DNA from: Burkholderia savannae
GTDB lineage: Bacteria > Pseudomonadota > Gammaproteobacteria > Burkholderiales > Burkholderiaceae
Assembly: GCF_001524445.2 (NCBI RefSeq)
Contig: NZ_CP013417.1
Location: 496,001-560,000 of the forward strand
DNA: 64,000 nucleotides
Direction of reading: 5' to 3'
Below the pieces are notes generated by a model that did not search any database, was not told the DNA's origin, and worked only from the letters and a program-made list of their open reading frames with translations. This document shows positions 9,144 through 17,897 of the stretch, in pieces (position 1 is the stretch's first letter; each line of letters begins with the position of its first letter). A program made the position numbers and the translations under genes.

Positions 9144-10373
9144 TCAGCGCGCTTCGGCGAGCGCGCTTGCGCGGCCCTCGGGGGCGGCGTCGGGGCGTTC
9201 CGTCGCCGCGGACTCGATGATCCCGCCGCCGACGCATACGTCGCCGTCGTACAGCACGGCCGACTGGCCGGGCGTGACGGCCCATTGCGGCTCGTCGAAC
9301 GTGAGCGAGAAGCGCTCGCCGCCGGCATCGGCCGCGCCGGCAGGCGGTGCGCCGGCGCCCGGCGCGGCTCGGTCTTGCCCGGCCCGGCTTGACGCGCCTC
9401 GATCCGGCGCGGCCCGGCCGAACATGCAAGCCGCGTCGGCCTGCCGATAACGGGTTTTCGCGCCGCACCGCGCGCCGTCGGCGGGCGGCTCGCCCGCGAC
9501 CCAGCTCACGTTGCCCGCGACGAGCTCGCGCGAGCGCAGCCACGGATGATCGTGGCCCTGCACGACGTAGAGCGTGTTCGACGCAATGTCCTTCGCCGCG
9601 ACGAACCACGGCTCGCCGCTGCCGTCCTTGCTGCCGCCGAGCCCGATGCCCTTCCTCTGGCCGAACGTGTAGAACGCGAGGCCGATGTGCTCGCCGACCG
9701 TCTTGCCGTCGGGCGTCTTCATCGGGCCGGGTTTCGTCGGCAGATAGCGGTTCAGGAAATCGCGGAACGGGCGCTCGCCGATGAAGCAGATGCCCGTCGA
9801 ATCCTTCTTCTTCGCGTTCGGCAGCCCGATCTGCGCGGCGATCTCGCGGACCTTCGTCTTCGGGATCTCGCCGAGCGGGAACATCGTTTTCGACAGTTGC
9901 GCCTGATTGAGGCGATGCAGGAAGTACGACTGGTCTTTCGTATGATCGAGCGCCTTCAGCAGCTCGAAGCGGCCGTCGCGCTCGCGCACGCGCGCGTAGT
10001 GGCCGGTCGCGATCGTTTCCGCGCCGAGCGACATCGCGTGATCGAGGAACGCCTTGAACTTGATCTCGGCGTTGCACAGCACGTCCGGGTTCGGCGTGCG
10101 GCCCGCCGAGTATTCGCGCAGGAACTCGGCGAATACCCGGTCCTTGTATTCGGCCGCGAAATTGACGGCCTCGACGTCGATGCCGATCAGGTCCGCGACC
10201 GACACGACGTCGATCCAATCCTGCCGCGTCGAGCAGTATTCGCCGTCGTCGTCGTCCTCCCAGTTCTTCATGAAGAGGCCGACGACGTCGTAGCCCTGTT
10301 CCTTCAAGAGCCACGCCGTCACCGACGAATCGACGCCGCCCGACATGCCCACCACGACTCGACGCTTCGTCAT
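9144..10373 (-). CDS. mnmA: tRNA-specific 2-thiouridylase MnmA with low-complexity insertion
   Basis: This enzyme makes the s2U34 wobble modification in tRNA-Lys, Glu and Gln. Of 409 residues, the PP-loop SGGVDSS is at 11-17, the nucleophile cysteine at 100 (NPDVLCN) and the second catalytic cysteine at 196 (STGICFIG). The core and OB-like C-terminal domain are clear. Residues about 319-352 form a Gly/Ala/Pro/Arg-rich stretch inside the C-terminal domain that is not part of the usual fold (typical length 360-370). Start at 10373 ([10 protein letters not shown]). It overlaps the upstream NUDIX gene by 4 bases, as in the E. coli nudJ-mnmA pair. Confidence 0.95.
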   Translation of the reverse strand: MTKRRVVVGMSGGVDSSVTAWLLKEQGYDVVGLFMKNWEDDDDGEYCSTRQDWIDVVSVADLIGIDVEAVNFAAEYKDRVFAEFLREYSAGRTPNPDVLCNAEIKFKAFLDHAMSLGAETIATGHYARVRERDGRFELLKALDHTKDQSYFLHRLNQAQLSKTMFPLGEIPKTKVREIAAQIGLPNAKKKDSTGICFIGERPFRDFLNRYLPTKPGPMKTPDGKTVGEHIGLAFYTFGQRKGIGLGGSKDGSGEPWFVAAKDIASNTLYVVQGHDHPWLRSRELVAGNVSWVAGEPPADGARCGAKTRYRQADAACMFGRAAPDRGASSRAGQDRAAPGAGAPPAGAADAGGERFSLTFDEPQWAVTPGQSAVLYDGDVCVGGGIIESAATERPDAAPEGRASALAEAR

Positions 10374-10879
10374 TTGCCCACCGCCTGATGATCCGGGGCC
10401 GCGCGATACGGCGCGACCGAATGCGTATGCACGAAATCGAGCGGCACGCGGCGGCCGGCGAGGTAGTCGTCGACGCAACGCATCACCGCGGGCGAGCGGT
10501 GGCGATCCTCGCAGGCGCGCAGTTCCTCGGGCGTCATCCACAGCGTGCGGACGATGCCGGCGTCGAGCGCGCGATCGGCGTGCTCGACGCCCGCGCGGCC
10601 GCAGAACGTGAAGCGCAGGTAGGTCGCGCCGGCGCTCGCCGGGCGTGCGTAGTGCGCGAGATACACGCCGACGAGCGCGTCCGGCTCGAACGGATGCGCG
10701 GTTTCCTCGAGCGTCTCGCGGATCACCGCTTCGACGAGCGTCTCGCCGGCTTCGAGGTGGCCCGCCGGCTGGTTGATGCGCAGGCCGGACGACGTTTGTT
10801 CTTCGATCACGAGAAAGCGCCCGTCGCGTTCGACGATCGCGGCGACCGTCACGTGCGGGGTCCAGATTTCGGGTTTCAT
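10370..10879 (-). CDS. NUDIX hydrolase, NudJ-like
   Basis: A 169-residue NUDIX-fold phosphohydrolase. The Nudix box is at about residues 40-62 ([20 protein letters not shown]), with the catalytic glutamates of RExxEE intact. The glycine that usually follows EEx is replaced by alanine. Start [16 protein letters not shown] at 10879. The ATGA overlap with mnmA indicates coupled expression, and E. coli NudJ, a nucleoside di/triphosphatase also reported to act on HMP pyrophosphate, has the same neighbour. The substrate here is inferred only from this synteny. Confidence 0.85.
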   Translation of the reverse strand: MKPEIWTPHVTVAAIVERDGRFLVIEEQTSSGLRINQPAGHLEAGETLVEAVIRETLEETAHPFEPDALVGVYLAHYARPASAGATYLRFTFCGRAGVEHADRALDAGIVRTLWMTPEELRACEDRHRSPAVMRCVDDYLAGRRVPLDFVHTHSVAPYRAAPDHQAVGK

Positions 10880-11121
10880 AGCCGCGCATTTTACCGGTTG
10901 CGCCGCGCGGCTGCCGAATGCGCGTATAGCGCGGTTCCGACCCCGGCGCAACTGCGGGCGTTGCCGATGCGCACGGGCGCGGCCGCCGGAAAGGGGTCGC
11001 ATTGATGAATCGTCACCGCTTTCGGTTAAAGTGGCGCCTGAAACAGCCGTTGCCTTCGAGCCGGTATGTCAGTCTTCCGGCTCGCCGTCGCAGTAGAACA
11101 AACGAAGAGGAGGGATCGACG

Positions 11122-12261
11122 ATGCATATCGGAGTGCCTGCCGAAACGCGGGCGAACGAGGCGCGCGTGGCGGCGACGCCGGAGACGGTCAAGAAATACG
11201 CGGCGGCTGGCCACCGCGTCACGGTCGAGCGCGGCGCGGGCACGGCCGCGAGCTTTCCGGACGACGCGTATGCGGCGGCCGGCGCGGAGCTCGCCGATGC
11301 GGCCGCCGCGTTCGCCGCGGACATCGTGCTGAAGGTCCAGGCGCCGACCGACGCCGAGAACGGGCATCTGAAGCGAGGCTCGGTGCTGGTCGGCATGCTC
11401 GAGCCGTTCAACGCCGAGCAGGCGGCGCGCCTCGCGGCGGCGGGCGTGACGGGCTTCGCGCTCGAAGCCGCGCCGCGCACGACGCGCGCGCAGAGCCTCG
11501 ACGTGCTGTCGTCGCAGGCGAACATCGCCGGCTACAAGGCGGTGCTCGTCGCCGCGACGCTGTATCCGCGCTTCTTTCCGATGCTGATGACGGCCGCGGG
11601 CACCGTGAAGGCCGCGCGGGTGCTCGTGCTCGGCGCGGGCGTCGCGGGCCTGCAGGCGATCGCGACCGCGAAGCGCCTGGGCGCCGTGATCGAGGCGTCC
11701 GACGTGCGCCCGGCGGTGAAGGAGCAGATCGAATCGCTCGGCGCGAAATTTCTCGACGTTCCTTACGAAACGCAAGAAGAGCGCGATGCCGCGCAAGGCG
11801 TCGGCGGCTACGCGCGGCCGATGCCGGCGTCGTGGCTCGGCCGGCAGGCGGCGCTCGTGCACGATCGCGCGAAGCAGGCCGACATCGTGATCACCACCGC
11901 GCTGATTCCGGGCCGCGCCGCGCCGACGCTGATCTCCGTCGAGACCGTGCAGTCGATGAAGCCGGGCTCGGTGCTCGTCGATCTCGCGGCGGGCCGCGGC
12001 CCCGAATTCGACGGCAGGAAGAGCGGCAACTGCCCGCTCACCGTCGCCGATCAGGTGATCGTGCACCAAGGGGTGACGATCGCGGGCTACACGAACCTGG
12101 CCGCGATGGTGCCCGCCGACGCGTCGTCGCTCTACGCGCGCAACCTGTTCGACTTCCTGAAGCTGATCGTCACGAAGGAAGGCGCGCTCAACATCGATCT
12201 TTCGGACGACATCGTGGCCGCGACGCTTTTGTGCCGCGACGGCGAAGTCGTGCGCAAATAA
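11122..12261 (+). CDS. pntA: NAD(P) transhydrogenase subunit alpha part 1
   Basis: This is the cytosolic NAD(H)-binding domain I of the proton-translocating transhydrogenase, which uses the proton gradient to reduce NADP+ with NADH. It has 379 residues. The start MHIGVPAETRANEARVA at 11122 follows a strong GAAGAGGAGGG ribosome site. The dinucleotide-binding fold contains VLVLGAGVAGLQAIATAKRLG near residue 170. In E. coli PntA this domain is fused to membrane segments; here the alpha subunit is split in two, as in Rhodospirillum and most Burkholderia. First gene of the pntA1-pntA2-pntB operon, 12 bp before pntA2. Confidence 0.95.
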   Translation: MHIGVPAETRANEARVAATPETVKKYAAAGHRVTVERGAGTAASFPDDAYAAAGAELADAAAAFAADIVLKVQAPTDAENGHLKRGSVLVGMLEPFNAEQAARLAAAGVTGFALEAAPRTTRAQSLDVLSSQANIAGYKAVLVAATLYPRFFPMLMTAAGTVKAARVLVLGAGVAGLQAIATAKRLGAVIEASDVRPAVKEQIESLGAKFLDVPYETQEERDAAQGVGGYARPMPASWLGRQAALVHDRAKQADIVITTALIPGRAAPTLISVETVQSMKPGSVLVDLAAGRGPEFDGRKSGNCPLTVADQVIVHQGVTIAGYTNLAAMVPADASSLYARNLFDFLKLIVTKEGALNIDLSDDIVAATLLCRDGEVVRK

Positions 12262-12273
12262 CGGGAGGAGGCC

Positions 12274-12603
12274 ATGGAGATCATCAATCACACGGTCATC
12301 AACGTGATCATCTTCGTGCTGGCGGTGTACGTCGGCTACCACGTGGTGTGGAACGTGACGCCCGCGCTGCATACGCCGCTGATGGCGGTGACGAACGCGA
12401 TCTCGGCGATCGTGATCGTCGGCGCGATGCTCGCGGCCGCGCTCACGCTGGGCGGCGTCGGCAAGGTGTTCGGCACGCTCGCCGTCGCGCTCGCGGCGGT
12501 CAACGTGTTCGGCGGCTTCCTCGTGACGAGGCGCATGCTCGAGATGTTCAAGAAGAAGGAGCCGAAGCAGGCGGGCGGCAAGGCGAAGGAGGGCGCGCGA
12601 TGA
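12274..12603 (+). CDS. pntA2: NAD(P) transhydrogenase subunit alpha part 2 (membrane)
   Basis: A 109-residue inner-membrane subunit with about three hydrophobic segments (residues 8-25, 40-60, 63-82) and a basic, Lys-rich cytosolic tail (MFKKKEPKQAGGKAKEG). It corresponds to the C-terminal membrane part of E. coli PntA and forms the proton channel together with PntB. It is preceded by GGGAGGAGG. Its stop overlaps the pntB start (ATGA), so the two membrane subunits are translationally coupled. Confidence 0.93.
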   Translation: MEIINHTVINVIIFVLAVYVGYHVVWNVTPALHTPLMAVTNAISAIVIVGAMLAAALTLGGVGKVFGTLAVALAAVNVFGGFLVTRRMLEMFKKKEPKQAGGKAKEGAR

Positions 12604-14054
12604 GCATGAACGTCGTCACGTTGCTGTACCTCGTCGCGTCGGTGTGCTTCATCCAGGCGCTCAAGGGGCTGTCGAATCCGAAGAGCGCTAGACGAGGCAA
12701 TCTATTCGGAATGGTCGGGATGGCGATCGCGATCCTGACCACCGTCGCGCTGATCGCGAAGCAGGCCGCGTGGCTCGGCGCGAACCTGCCGCTCGGGCTC
12801 GGGCTCGTGTTCGGCGCGCTCGTGATCGGCGGCGCGGTGGGCTCGGTGATCGCCGCGCGCGTCGAGATGACGAAGATGCCCGAGCTCGTCGCGGCGATGC
12901 ACTCGCTGATCGGTCTCGCGGCCGTGTGCATCGCGGTCGCGGTGGTCGCGGAGCCGGAGGCGTTCGGGCTCGTGCCGCAGGACGCGAGCTCGCCGAACTT
13001 CATCCCGTACGGCAACCGGATCGAGTTGTTCATCGGCACGTTCGTCGGCGCGATCACGTTCTCCGGCTCGGTGATCGCGTTCGGCAAGCTGTCGGGCAAG
13101 TACAAGTTCCGGCTGTTCCAGGGCGCGCCCGTCGTCTATCCGGGCCAGCATCTGGTGAACCTGATGCTCGCGCTCGCGATGCTCGGCTTCGGCGCTCTGT
13201 TCTTCCTCACGCAATCGTGGCTGCCGTTCGGAATCATGACGGCGATCGCGTTCGCGCTCGGCGTGCTGATCATCATTCCGATCGGCGGCGCGGACATGCC
13301 GGTCGTCGTGTCGATGCTGAACTCGTACTCGGGGTGGGCGGCGGCGGGCATCGGCTTCTCGCTGAACAACGCGATGCTGATCATCGCGGGCTCGCTCGTC
13401 GGCTCGTCGGGCGCGATCCTGTCGTACATCATGTGCCACGCGATGAACCGCTCGTTCTTCAACGTGATCCTGGGCGGCTTCGGCGGCGATGCGGGCGCGG
13501 CGTCGGCGGGCGGCGAGAAGGAACAGCGGCCGGTGAAGTCGGGCTCGGCGGAGGACGCGTCGTTCATGCTCGGCAACGCCGAATCGGTCGTGATCGTGCC
13601 GGGCTATGGCCTGGCGGTGGCGCGCGCTCAGCACGCGCTGAAGGAGCTGACCGACAAGCTCGTCGAGAAGGGCATCGACGTGCGCTACGCGATTCATCCG
13701 GTCGCGGGGCGGATGCCGGGCCACATGAACGTGCTGCTCGCGGAAGCCGAAGTGCCGTACGAGATCGTCCACGAGATGGAGGACATCAACGGCGAATTCG
13801 GGCAGGTGGACGTCGTGCTCGTGCTCGGCGCGAACGACGTCGTGAATCCGGCGGCGAAGAACGATCCGAAATCGCCGATCGCGGGGATGCCGATCATCGA
13901 GGCGTACAAGGCGCGCACGGTGATCGTCAACAAGCGGTCGATGGCGGCGGGCTACGCGGGCCTCGACAACGAGCTCTTCTACATGGACAAGACGATGATG
14001 GTCTTCGGCGACGCGAAGAAGGTGATCGAGGACATGGTGAAGTCGGTCGAGTGA
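12600..14054 (+). CDS. pntB: NAD(P) transhydrogenase subunit beta
   Basis: A 484-residue subunit. The N-terminal half (about residues 1-270) has eight or nine transmembrane segments including IPIGGADMPVVVSMLNSYSGWAAAG. The C-terminal domain III binds NADP(H): GYGLAVARAQHALKELTD, the HPVAGRMPGHMNVLLAEA loop and VLGANDVVNPAA are the characteristic motifs. Size and motifs match functional PntB. Last gene of the operon, followed by an imperfect hairpin with a T-rich tail. Confidence 0.96.
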   Translation: MSMNVVTLLYLVASVCFIQALKGLSNPKSARRGNLFGMVGMAIAILTTVALIAKQAAWLGANLPLGLGLVFGALVIGGAVGSVIAARVEMTKMPELVAAMHSLIGLAAVCIAVAVVAEPEAFGLVPQDASSPNFIPYGNRIELFIGTFVGAITFSGSVIAFGKLSGKYKFRLFQGAPVVYPGQHLVNLMLALAMLGFGALFFLTQSWLPFGIMTAIAFALGVLIIIPIGGADMPVVVSMLNSYSGWAAAGIGFSLNNAMLIIAGSLVGSSGAILSYIMCHAMNRSFFNVILGGFGGDAGAASAGGEKEQRPVKSGSAEDASFMLGNAESVVIVPGYGLAVARAQHALKELTDKLVEKGIDVRYAIHPVAGRMPGHMNVLLAEAEVPYEIVHEMEDINGEFGQVDVVLVLGANDVVNPAAKNDPKSPIAGMPIIEAYKARTVIVNKRSMAAGYAGLDNELFYMDKTMMVFGDAKKVIEDMVKSVE

Positions 14055-14100
14055 CGCGGCGCGCGTGCGCCCGGCCGGGCGCGCGCCGCGCGGCAGCATC

Positions 14101-14155
14101 GCGCCGGTCGGCGTGCGCTCCGAAAGGGGCGCGTCGATCCGGCGCTTTTCTTTTG
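14101..14155 (+). terminator. Candidate terminator after pntB
   Basis: GCGCCGGTCG pairs with CGATCCGGCGC (one bulge) around an inner GCGC/GCGC stem, followed by TTTTCTTTT. It lies 46 bp past the pntB stop, which suits operon termination. Confidence 0.6.
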
Positions 14156-14392
14156 TGTGCGGGCGCCGGCGCGGCGGCGCGGCGGCGACGCGGATCGCGC
14201 CGTGCGGCCGGCGCGCTTGGGTCGCCGCCGCTTGTGCTCTGATTCCTCCGTTTTCTTCGTTTTCAATTTCGTGCCGGGCGGGGGCGCCGCGTGAATTGCG
14301 AGTGGTGGCTCGCAACTCACAATTCGCGACTCGCGACTCGCCGCGACGCGTTTTGCGGGCATTCGAGATCGCGCGGCGCGATTGCGCCGCGT

Positions 14393-15079
14393 TCAGCGCA
14401 CGGGCGCGTTCGCCTTGCGCAGATAGTCGGCGAGCCGCTTGCCCTCCTGATCCGGAAACGGGCCGTGCATCGCGACCTCGTTCATGCGCGCGATGTCGAA
14501 CGTGCGGAAGTCCTCGCGCAGTTCGCACCACGCGCCGATCGTCCAGCGCCCGCCCCAGTACACGAGCCCGAGCGGCCACACGCGGCGCGTCGTCTGCGCG
14601 CCGAGCCGGTCGCAGTACGCGAAGCTCACGACGCGGCGGCCGTCGACCGCTTCGTGCAGCGCATCCACTTTCTCCGAGAACGCGCGGTCGATGTGAAACG
14701 ACGGCGCGAACACCGCGAGCCGGTCGAGCGTCGCGCGCTTGTCGGCGGGCATCGCCGACGCGATCTTCGCGAGCGCCGAACGCGCGCCGCCCGCGAAGCG
14801 CGCGCCGCCCCACGTCTCGAGCATCCGCGCGCCCGCCGCGAGCGCGGCGAGCTCTTCCGCGGTGAACGTGAGGGGCGGCAGGCTCGCCGCGCGGTTCAGG
14901 CGGTAGCCGATCCCGGCTTCGCCTTCGATCGGCACGCCCGACAGTTGCAGATCGCGCACGTCGCGATACACGGTGCGCGGCGATACCGACAGCCAGTCGG
15001 CGAGTTGCTGCGCGGTCGTCAGGCGGCGGCCGCGCAGCAACTCGGCGATTTGGAACAGACGGTCGGCGCGGCGCGTCAT
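14393..15079 (-). CDS. YafY-type HTH/WYL-family transcriptional regulator
   Basis: A 228-residue regulator. The N-terminal DeoR-like/HTH_11 domain (residues 1-55: RADRLFQIAELLRGRRLTTA, then LSVSPRTVYRDVRDL) is followed by a WYL-type ligand-sensing domain from about residue 135 (VVSFAYCDRLGAQTTRRVWP, then YWGGRWTIGAWCELREDFRTF). Many relatives respond to nucleic-acid or nucleotide ligands; the ligand and targets here are unknown. Start at 15079 (MTRRADRLFQ); the frame runs open upstream through the repeat array but that is artefactual. A repeat-rich spacer separates it from the VOC gene. Confidence 0.87.
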   Translation of the reverse strand: MTRRADRLFQIAELLRGRRLTTAQQLADWLSVSPRTVYRDVRDLQLSGVPIEGEAGIGYRLNRAASLPPLTFTAEELAALAAGARMLETWGGARFAGGARSALAKIASAMPADKRATLDRLAVFAPSFHIDRAFSEKVDALHEAVDGRRVVSFAYCDRLGAQTTRRVWPLGLVYWGGRWTIGAWCELREDFRTFDIARMNEVAMHGPFPDQEGKRLADYLRKANAPVR

Positions 15080-15172
15080 CGCGAGCCTTCGAGAGTGGGA
15101 ACGAGGGGGGCAATGCCGCGATGATAGCGCCGCGCGCGACGGCGGGCGCGCGCGGTTTTCGTAGGCGATCCG

Positions 15173-15763
15173 ATGTGCGCGATCGTTGCGGCGGGCGATT
15201 GCACGTGCTTCGATGTCGGCGGCGCTACGGCCGTCATCGGGGGTGATGTCGACGTCGATGCTGATGTCGACGCTGGCGCTGACGCTGGCGCTGACGCTGG
15301 CGCTGACGCTGACGCCGCTGCCGCCAACGTCGCCAACGTCGCCAACGTCGCCAACACCGCCAACACCGCCAACACCGCCAACACCGCCAACACCGCCAAC
15401 ACCGCCAACACCGCCAACACCGCCAACACCGCCAACACCGCCAACACCGCCAACACCGACAACACCGACAACACCGACAACACCGACAACACCGACAACA
15501 CCGACACCGCCGCCGCCGTTTCCCCAGCCGCACGCGCCGCCGTGCGGTTGGCGATTGCCGCTTCCGCCTTCGTCGCCGTTCCCGCCACCGTCTTCGGCGT
15601 CGACACCGACACCGACACCGACACCATGCCGAAGGCCATTCTCCACGCCGGCTCGCACGCTGCCGCATGCGCGCCGGCGCGGCGCGTCCCGGCTCGCGCG
15701 GCCGACGTTCTGCCCGTCGGCGCAAGCACGCAGCTCACCGGCGACGCGCTCAACTGCATTTGA
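15173..15763 (+). CDS. Doubtful low-complexity ORF spanning the 9-bp array
   Basis: An ATG-initiated 196-codon frame that reads as an Asp/Ala-rich head, eleven Ala-Asn-Thr and six Asp-Asn-Thr repeats, then an Ala/Val-rich tail. No signal peptide or known domain is visible, and two other frames are equally open because of the repeat composition. The spacer from 15080 to 15749 otherwise contains no recognisable gene. I list it because it is the only frame here with a conventional start, but I consider it more likely non-coding. Confidence 0.15.
   Translation: MCAIVAAGDCTCFDVGGATAVIGGDVDVDADVDAGADAGADAGADADAAAANVANVANVANTANTANTANTANTANTANTANTANTANTANTANTDNTDNTDNTDNTDNTDTAAAVSPAARAAVRLAIAASAFVAVPATVFGVDTDTDTDTMPKAILHAGSHAAACAPARRVPARAADVLPVGASTQLTGDALNCI
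15326..15505. repeat. 9-bp compound tandem array (20 units: AACGTCGCC x3, AACACCGCC x11, AACACCGAC x6)
   Basis: Twenty contiguous 9-mers in three homogeneous blocks: 15326-15352, 15353-15451 and 15452-15505. The array is preceded at about 15260-15315 by GCTGACGCTGGC-type 12-bp repeats and followed at about 15600-15625 by GACACC hexamers. Since 9 is a multiple of 3, copy-number changes keep frame. Forward frames read (Ala-Asn-Thr)n and (Thr-Pro-Pro)n. Confidence 0.95.
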
Positions 15764-16142
15764 GCGAATGCAGGCCGACGCGATTGCCTTCGGTGTCGAC
15801 GAGATAGCCGATGTAGCCGTAGTTGTTCGGCAGCTCGATCACCGAGCCCTGCACGATGCCGCCCGCGCGCTTCGCACGCTCGAGCGCGGCCGTCACCGGG
15901 CCGTTCGCGTTCAGGTAGACGACGGTGCCGTCCGCGCCCGGCTTCAGTCGCTGCGGATCGTAGACGACCGCGCCGCCCGTGGCCGCCTCCGGATGCACGA
16001 AGACCGCGGTCGGCACGCCGCCGATCACCTCGCGCTGCAACGCCGTTTGCAGCACGGTCTCGTAGAAGCGGATCGCGCGGTCGAAATCGACTGACGGAAT
16101 GTCGAACCAGGCGATCACGCGTTCGCTGTTTGCGGTAGTCAT
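15750..16142 (-). CDS. VOC family (glyoxalase/bleomycin-resistance fold) protein
   Basis: A 130-residue single vicinal-oxygen-chelate domain protein. The pattern IAWFDIPSVDFDRAIRFYETVL at the start (metal-ligand strand and FY motif) and GYIGYLVDTEGNRVGLHS at the end are typical of the PhnB/glyoxalase-like YP-type proteins. Start at 16142, preceded on its strand by an AAGGAGCTTGCA ribosome site; the longer frame to 16238 lacks one. Substrate unknown. It lies divergently across a repeat spacer from an AHSA1-like gene; VOC and AHSA1-type genes often co-occur in proteobacteria. Confidence 0.85.
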   Translation of the reverse strand: MTTANSERVIAWFDIPSVDFDRAIRFYETVLQTALQREVIGGVPTAVFVHPEAATGGAVVYDPQRLKPGADGTVVYLNANGPVTAALERAKRAGGIVQGSVIELPNNYGYIGYLVDTEGNRVGLHSLKCS

Positions 16143-16460
16143 TGCAAGCTCCTTGTACGTTGATGTGCGGGGGAGTCCGCCCCGGAAACCCGCGTCGCGG
16201 CGCGACGGCTTCGCAGTGTGCGCGGAGCCTGCTGACAACGTATTGTCAGCAGCGTAACGGTGCTTGACGCGCTACTTTCAGGTCGCAAAATGAAGCCGTG
16301 CCGCCCGGCGTTCGACGACCTCGCATTCGATGCGCGCGCGGCCCACGCGCACCGTTGCCGGCGCGATTCGCCGCATACGCCGCGCGCGACGGCCGACGTG
16401 AACCGAACCCGGCGGAGGGCTCGGCGAACGGCTTGTCGAGGGGGGGGCGAGGGGCTCGTC

Positions 16461-16592
16461 GAAGAGCTTGCCGAAGAGCTTGCCGAAGAGCTTGCCGAAG
16501 AGCTTGCCGAAGAGCTTGCCGAAGAGCTTGCCGAAGAGCTTGCCGAAGAGCTTGCCGAAGAGCTTGCCGAAGAGCTTGCCGAAGAGCTTGCC
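16461..16592. repeat. 12-bp tandem repeat (GAAGAGCTTGCC x11)
   Basis: Eleven perfect copies of GAAGAGCTTGCC over 132 bp, followed by a degenerate copy (GAAAGGGCTGG). The unit is a multiple of 3 and contains no stop in any of six frames. It lies between divergent genes, so length variation would change promoter spacing. Confidence 0.95.
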
Positions 16593-16770
16593 GAAAGGGC
16601 TGGACAAAGAACTCGCCGATAGGTTCGCCATAACACCGGCGACGCGCCGCGAGGCGTCGGCAATCGACGGAGCGGCACGTGCGAGACGTGCTTCGAGGGT
16701 GTGAATACCGCGGCGATCGTGCGGGGCGCGCGGCCGCCAGAAATTGGATGACCCGAATTCCGAGCCGCTC

Positions 16771-16860
16771 GCCGCGCTCGCCGCGCTCGCCGCGCTCGCC
16801 GCGCTCGACGAGATCGACGAGATCGACGAGATCGACGAAACCGCCGAAACCGCCGAAACC
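16771..16860. repeat. 9-bp compound tandem array upstream of the AHSA1-like gene
   Basis: GCCGCGCTC x4 (16771-16806), GACGAGATC x3 (16807-16833), GACGAAACC x1 and GCCGAAACC x2 (to 16860). It keeps phase with the downstream coding frame, so an in-frame ATG at 16744 could in principle yield an N-terminal Ala-Ala-Leu / Asp-Glu-Ile repeat extension. Confidence 0.9.
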
Positions 16861-16962
16861 GCCGAGCGCCGGATCGGCAAGCTCGGGCGCCGCCCGCAGG
16901 CGCTCGCCAATCCGCAACGCGGGCCCGGCGCGGCCCGCACCGATGAGGACAGGGAGACGACG

Positions 16963-17433
16963 ATGGCTGACCCCGCTTATGTGTACGTGACATACATCGC
17001 ATCGACGCCCGAGCGCGTGTTCGATGCGCTCACCAACGCGGAGCTGACGAAGGAGTACTGGTGCCGGCACCGCAACGCGTCGCCGGACTGGAAGCCCGGT
17101 TCGCGCTGGGAGCACCAGGATTACGACGATCCGCGCACGGTCGATCTCGTCGGCGACGTGATCGAGAACGATTCGCCGAGCCGGCTCGTGATCTCGTGGC
17201 GATTTCCGACCGGCAGCGAGGACACGCGCGTGACGTTCGCCGTCGAGCCGTTCATGGACGACGCGGTGCGCCTCACCGTGAAGCACGAGAATCTCGTGCC
17301 GGATTCGGACATGGACCGCGGAATCAGGATGGGCTGGCCCGTCGTGCTGTCGAGCCTGAAGACGCTGCTCGAGACGGGGCGGCCGCTCGCGATGACGGCG
17401 CGCCGTTGGCACGGTGACGTTGAAAAGAAATGA
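16963..17433 (+). CDS. SRPBCC / AHSA1-like domain protein
   Basis: A 156-residue START-like helix-grip fold protein of the Activator of Hsp90 ATPase 1-like family: YVTYIASTPERVFDALTNAE at the N terminus and the C-terminal GWPVVLSSLKTLLETGR helix are typical. These small proteins bind hydrophobic ligands; the role is unknown. The start at 16963 (MADPAYVYV) follows an AGGGAGACGACG ribosome site. An in-frame ATG at 16744 would add 73 low-complexity residues encoded by the 9-bp array. Such genes often pair with an ArsR regulator; none is present here. Confidence 0.85.
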   Translation: MADPAYVYVTYIASTPERVFDALTNAELTKEYWCRHRNASPDWKPGSRWEHQDYDDPRTVDLVGDVIENDSPSRLVISWRFPTGSEDTRVTFAVEPFMDDAVRLTVKHENLVPDSDMDRGIRMGWPVVLSSLKTLLETGRPLAMTARRWHGDVEKK

Positions 17434-17897
17434 CGACTGCGCGCTCGCCGCATCGACATGCGCGCCGCACGACGCACGGGGCCGGCGGGGCGATTCGAGC
17501 GCGGCCGCCGATGCGGGCCAGCGGCGCGTCGTGTCGAACCGGCCGCAGTCAACCGGCCGCGCCGGATGGGGGCCGGCGCGCGCGCGGGCGATCGCGCCTG
17601 CGGCTCGGAATCGGCGCGTTCGCCACACGGCGCAAGCTTGATGCGGACCGTTCGCGCTTCGTGCCTGACCGGCCGCGCTTATCCCGCCGTGCCCGACCGG
17701 CCGTGCCCGACCGGCGGCGCCCGACCGGCGGAGCTCAATGGTCGAGCTCAACGGCCGAGCTCAACAGGCTGTGCCCGCCCGGCCGTGTCCAACATCCGCA
17801 CCGAATGATTCGGCGCGCCACGGGGCGCTCGCGTCAGCCGCTCCGGATCGCCGCTTGCGCGGCGCGGGCAATGCGCCGCCGCCGAACGCGCCGCGCG
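17434..17897. other. Spacer with GACCGG-type low complexity
   Basis: A 464-bp convergent spacer. At about 17690-17780 it contains short imperfect repeats (GCCCGACCGGC, GAGCTCAA) but no regular array. No gene or clear terminator is seen. Confidence 0.5.

Larger units (their letters stand above)
16143..16962. other. Repeat-rich divergent spacer
   Basis: An 820-bp spacer between divergent VOC and AHSA1-like genes. It holds a 12-bp array (16461-16592) and a 9-bp compound array (16771-16860). Frames of up to 501 codons cross it on both strands, but they merely follow the arrays. The translated GKLF, EELA, ALRQ and PKSL repeats are all products of one 12-mer. No gene is supported. Confidence 0.65.

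Noticed and set aside
15326..15505. CRISPR array
   Set aside because: Units are contiguous 9-mers with no unique spacers, and there are no cas genes anywhere in the window; the same applies to the other arrays.
15186..16094. Pro-Thr-rich 302-codon frame through the 9-bp array
   Set aside because: Overlaps the VOC gene antisense and owes its openness to the array; the real VOC gene has clear family motifs.
16246..17751. 501-codon minus-strand frame overlapping the AHSA1-like gene
   Set aside because: It runs antisense through two tandem arrays and a real gene; its Ala-Leu-Arg-Gln repeat is just the 12-mer in another frame.
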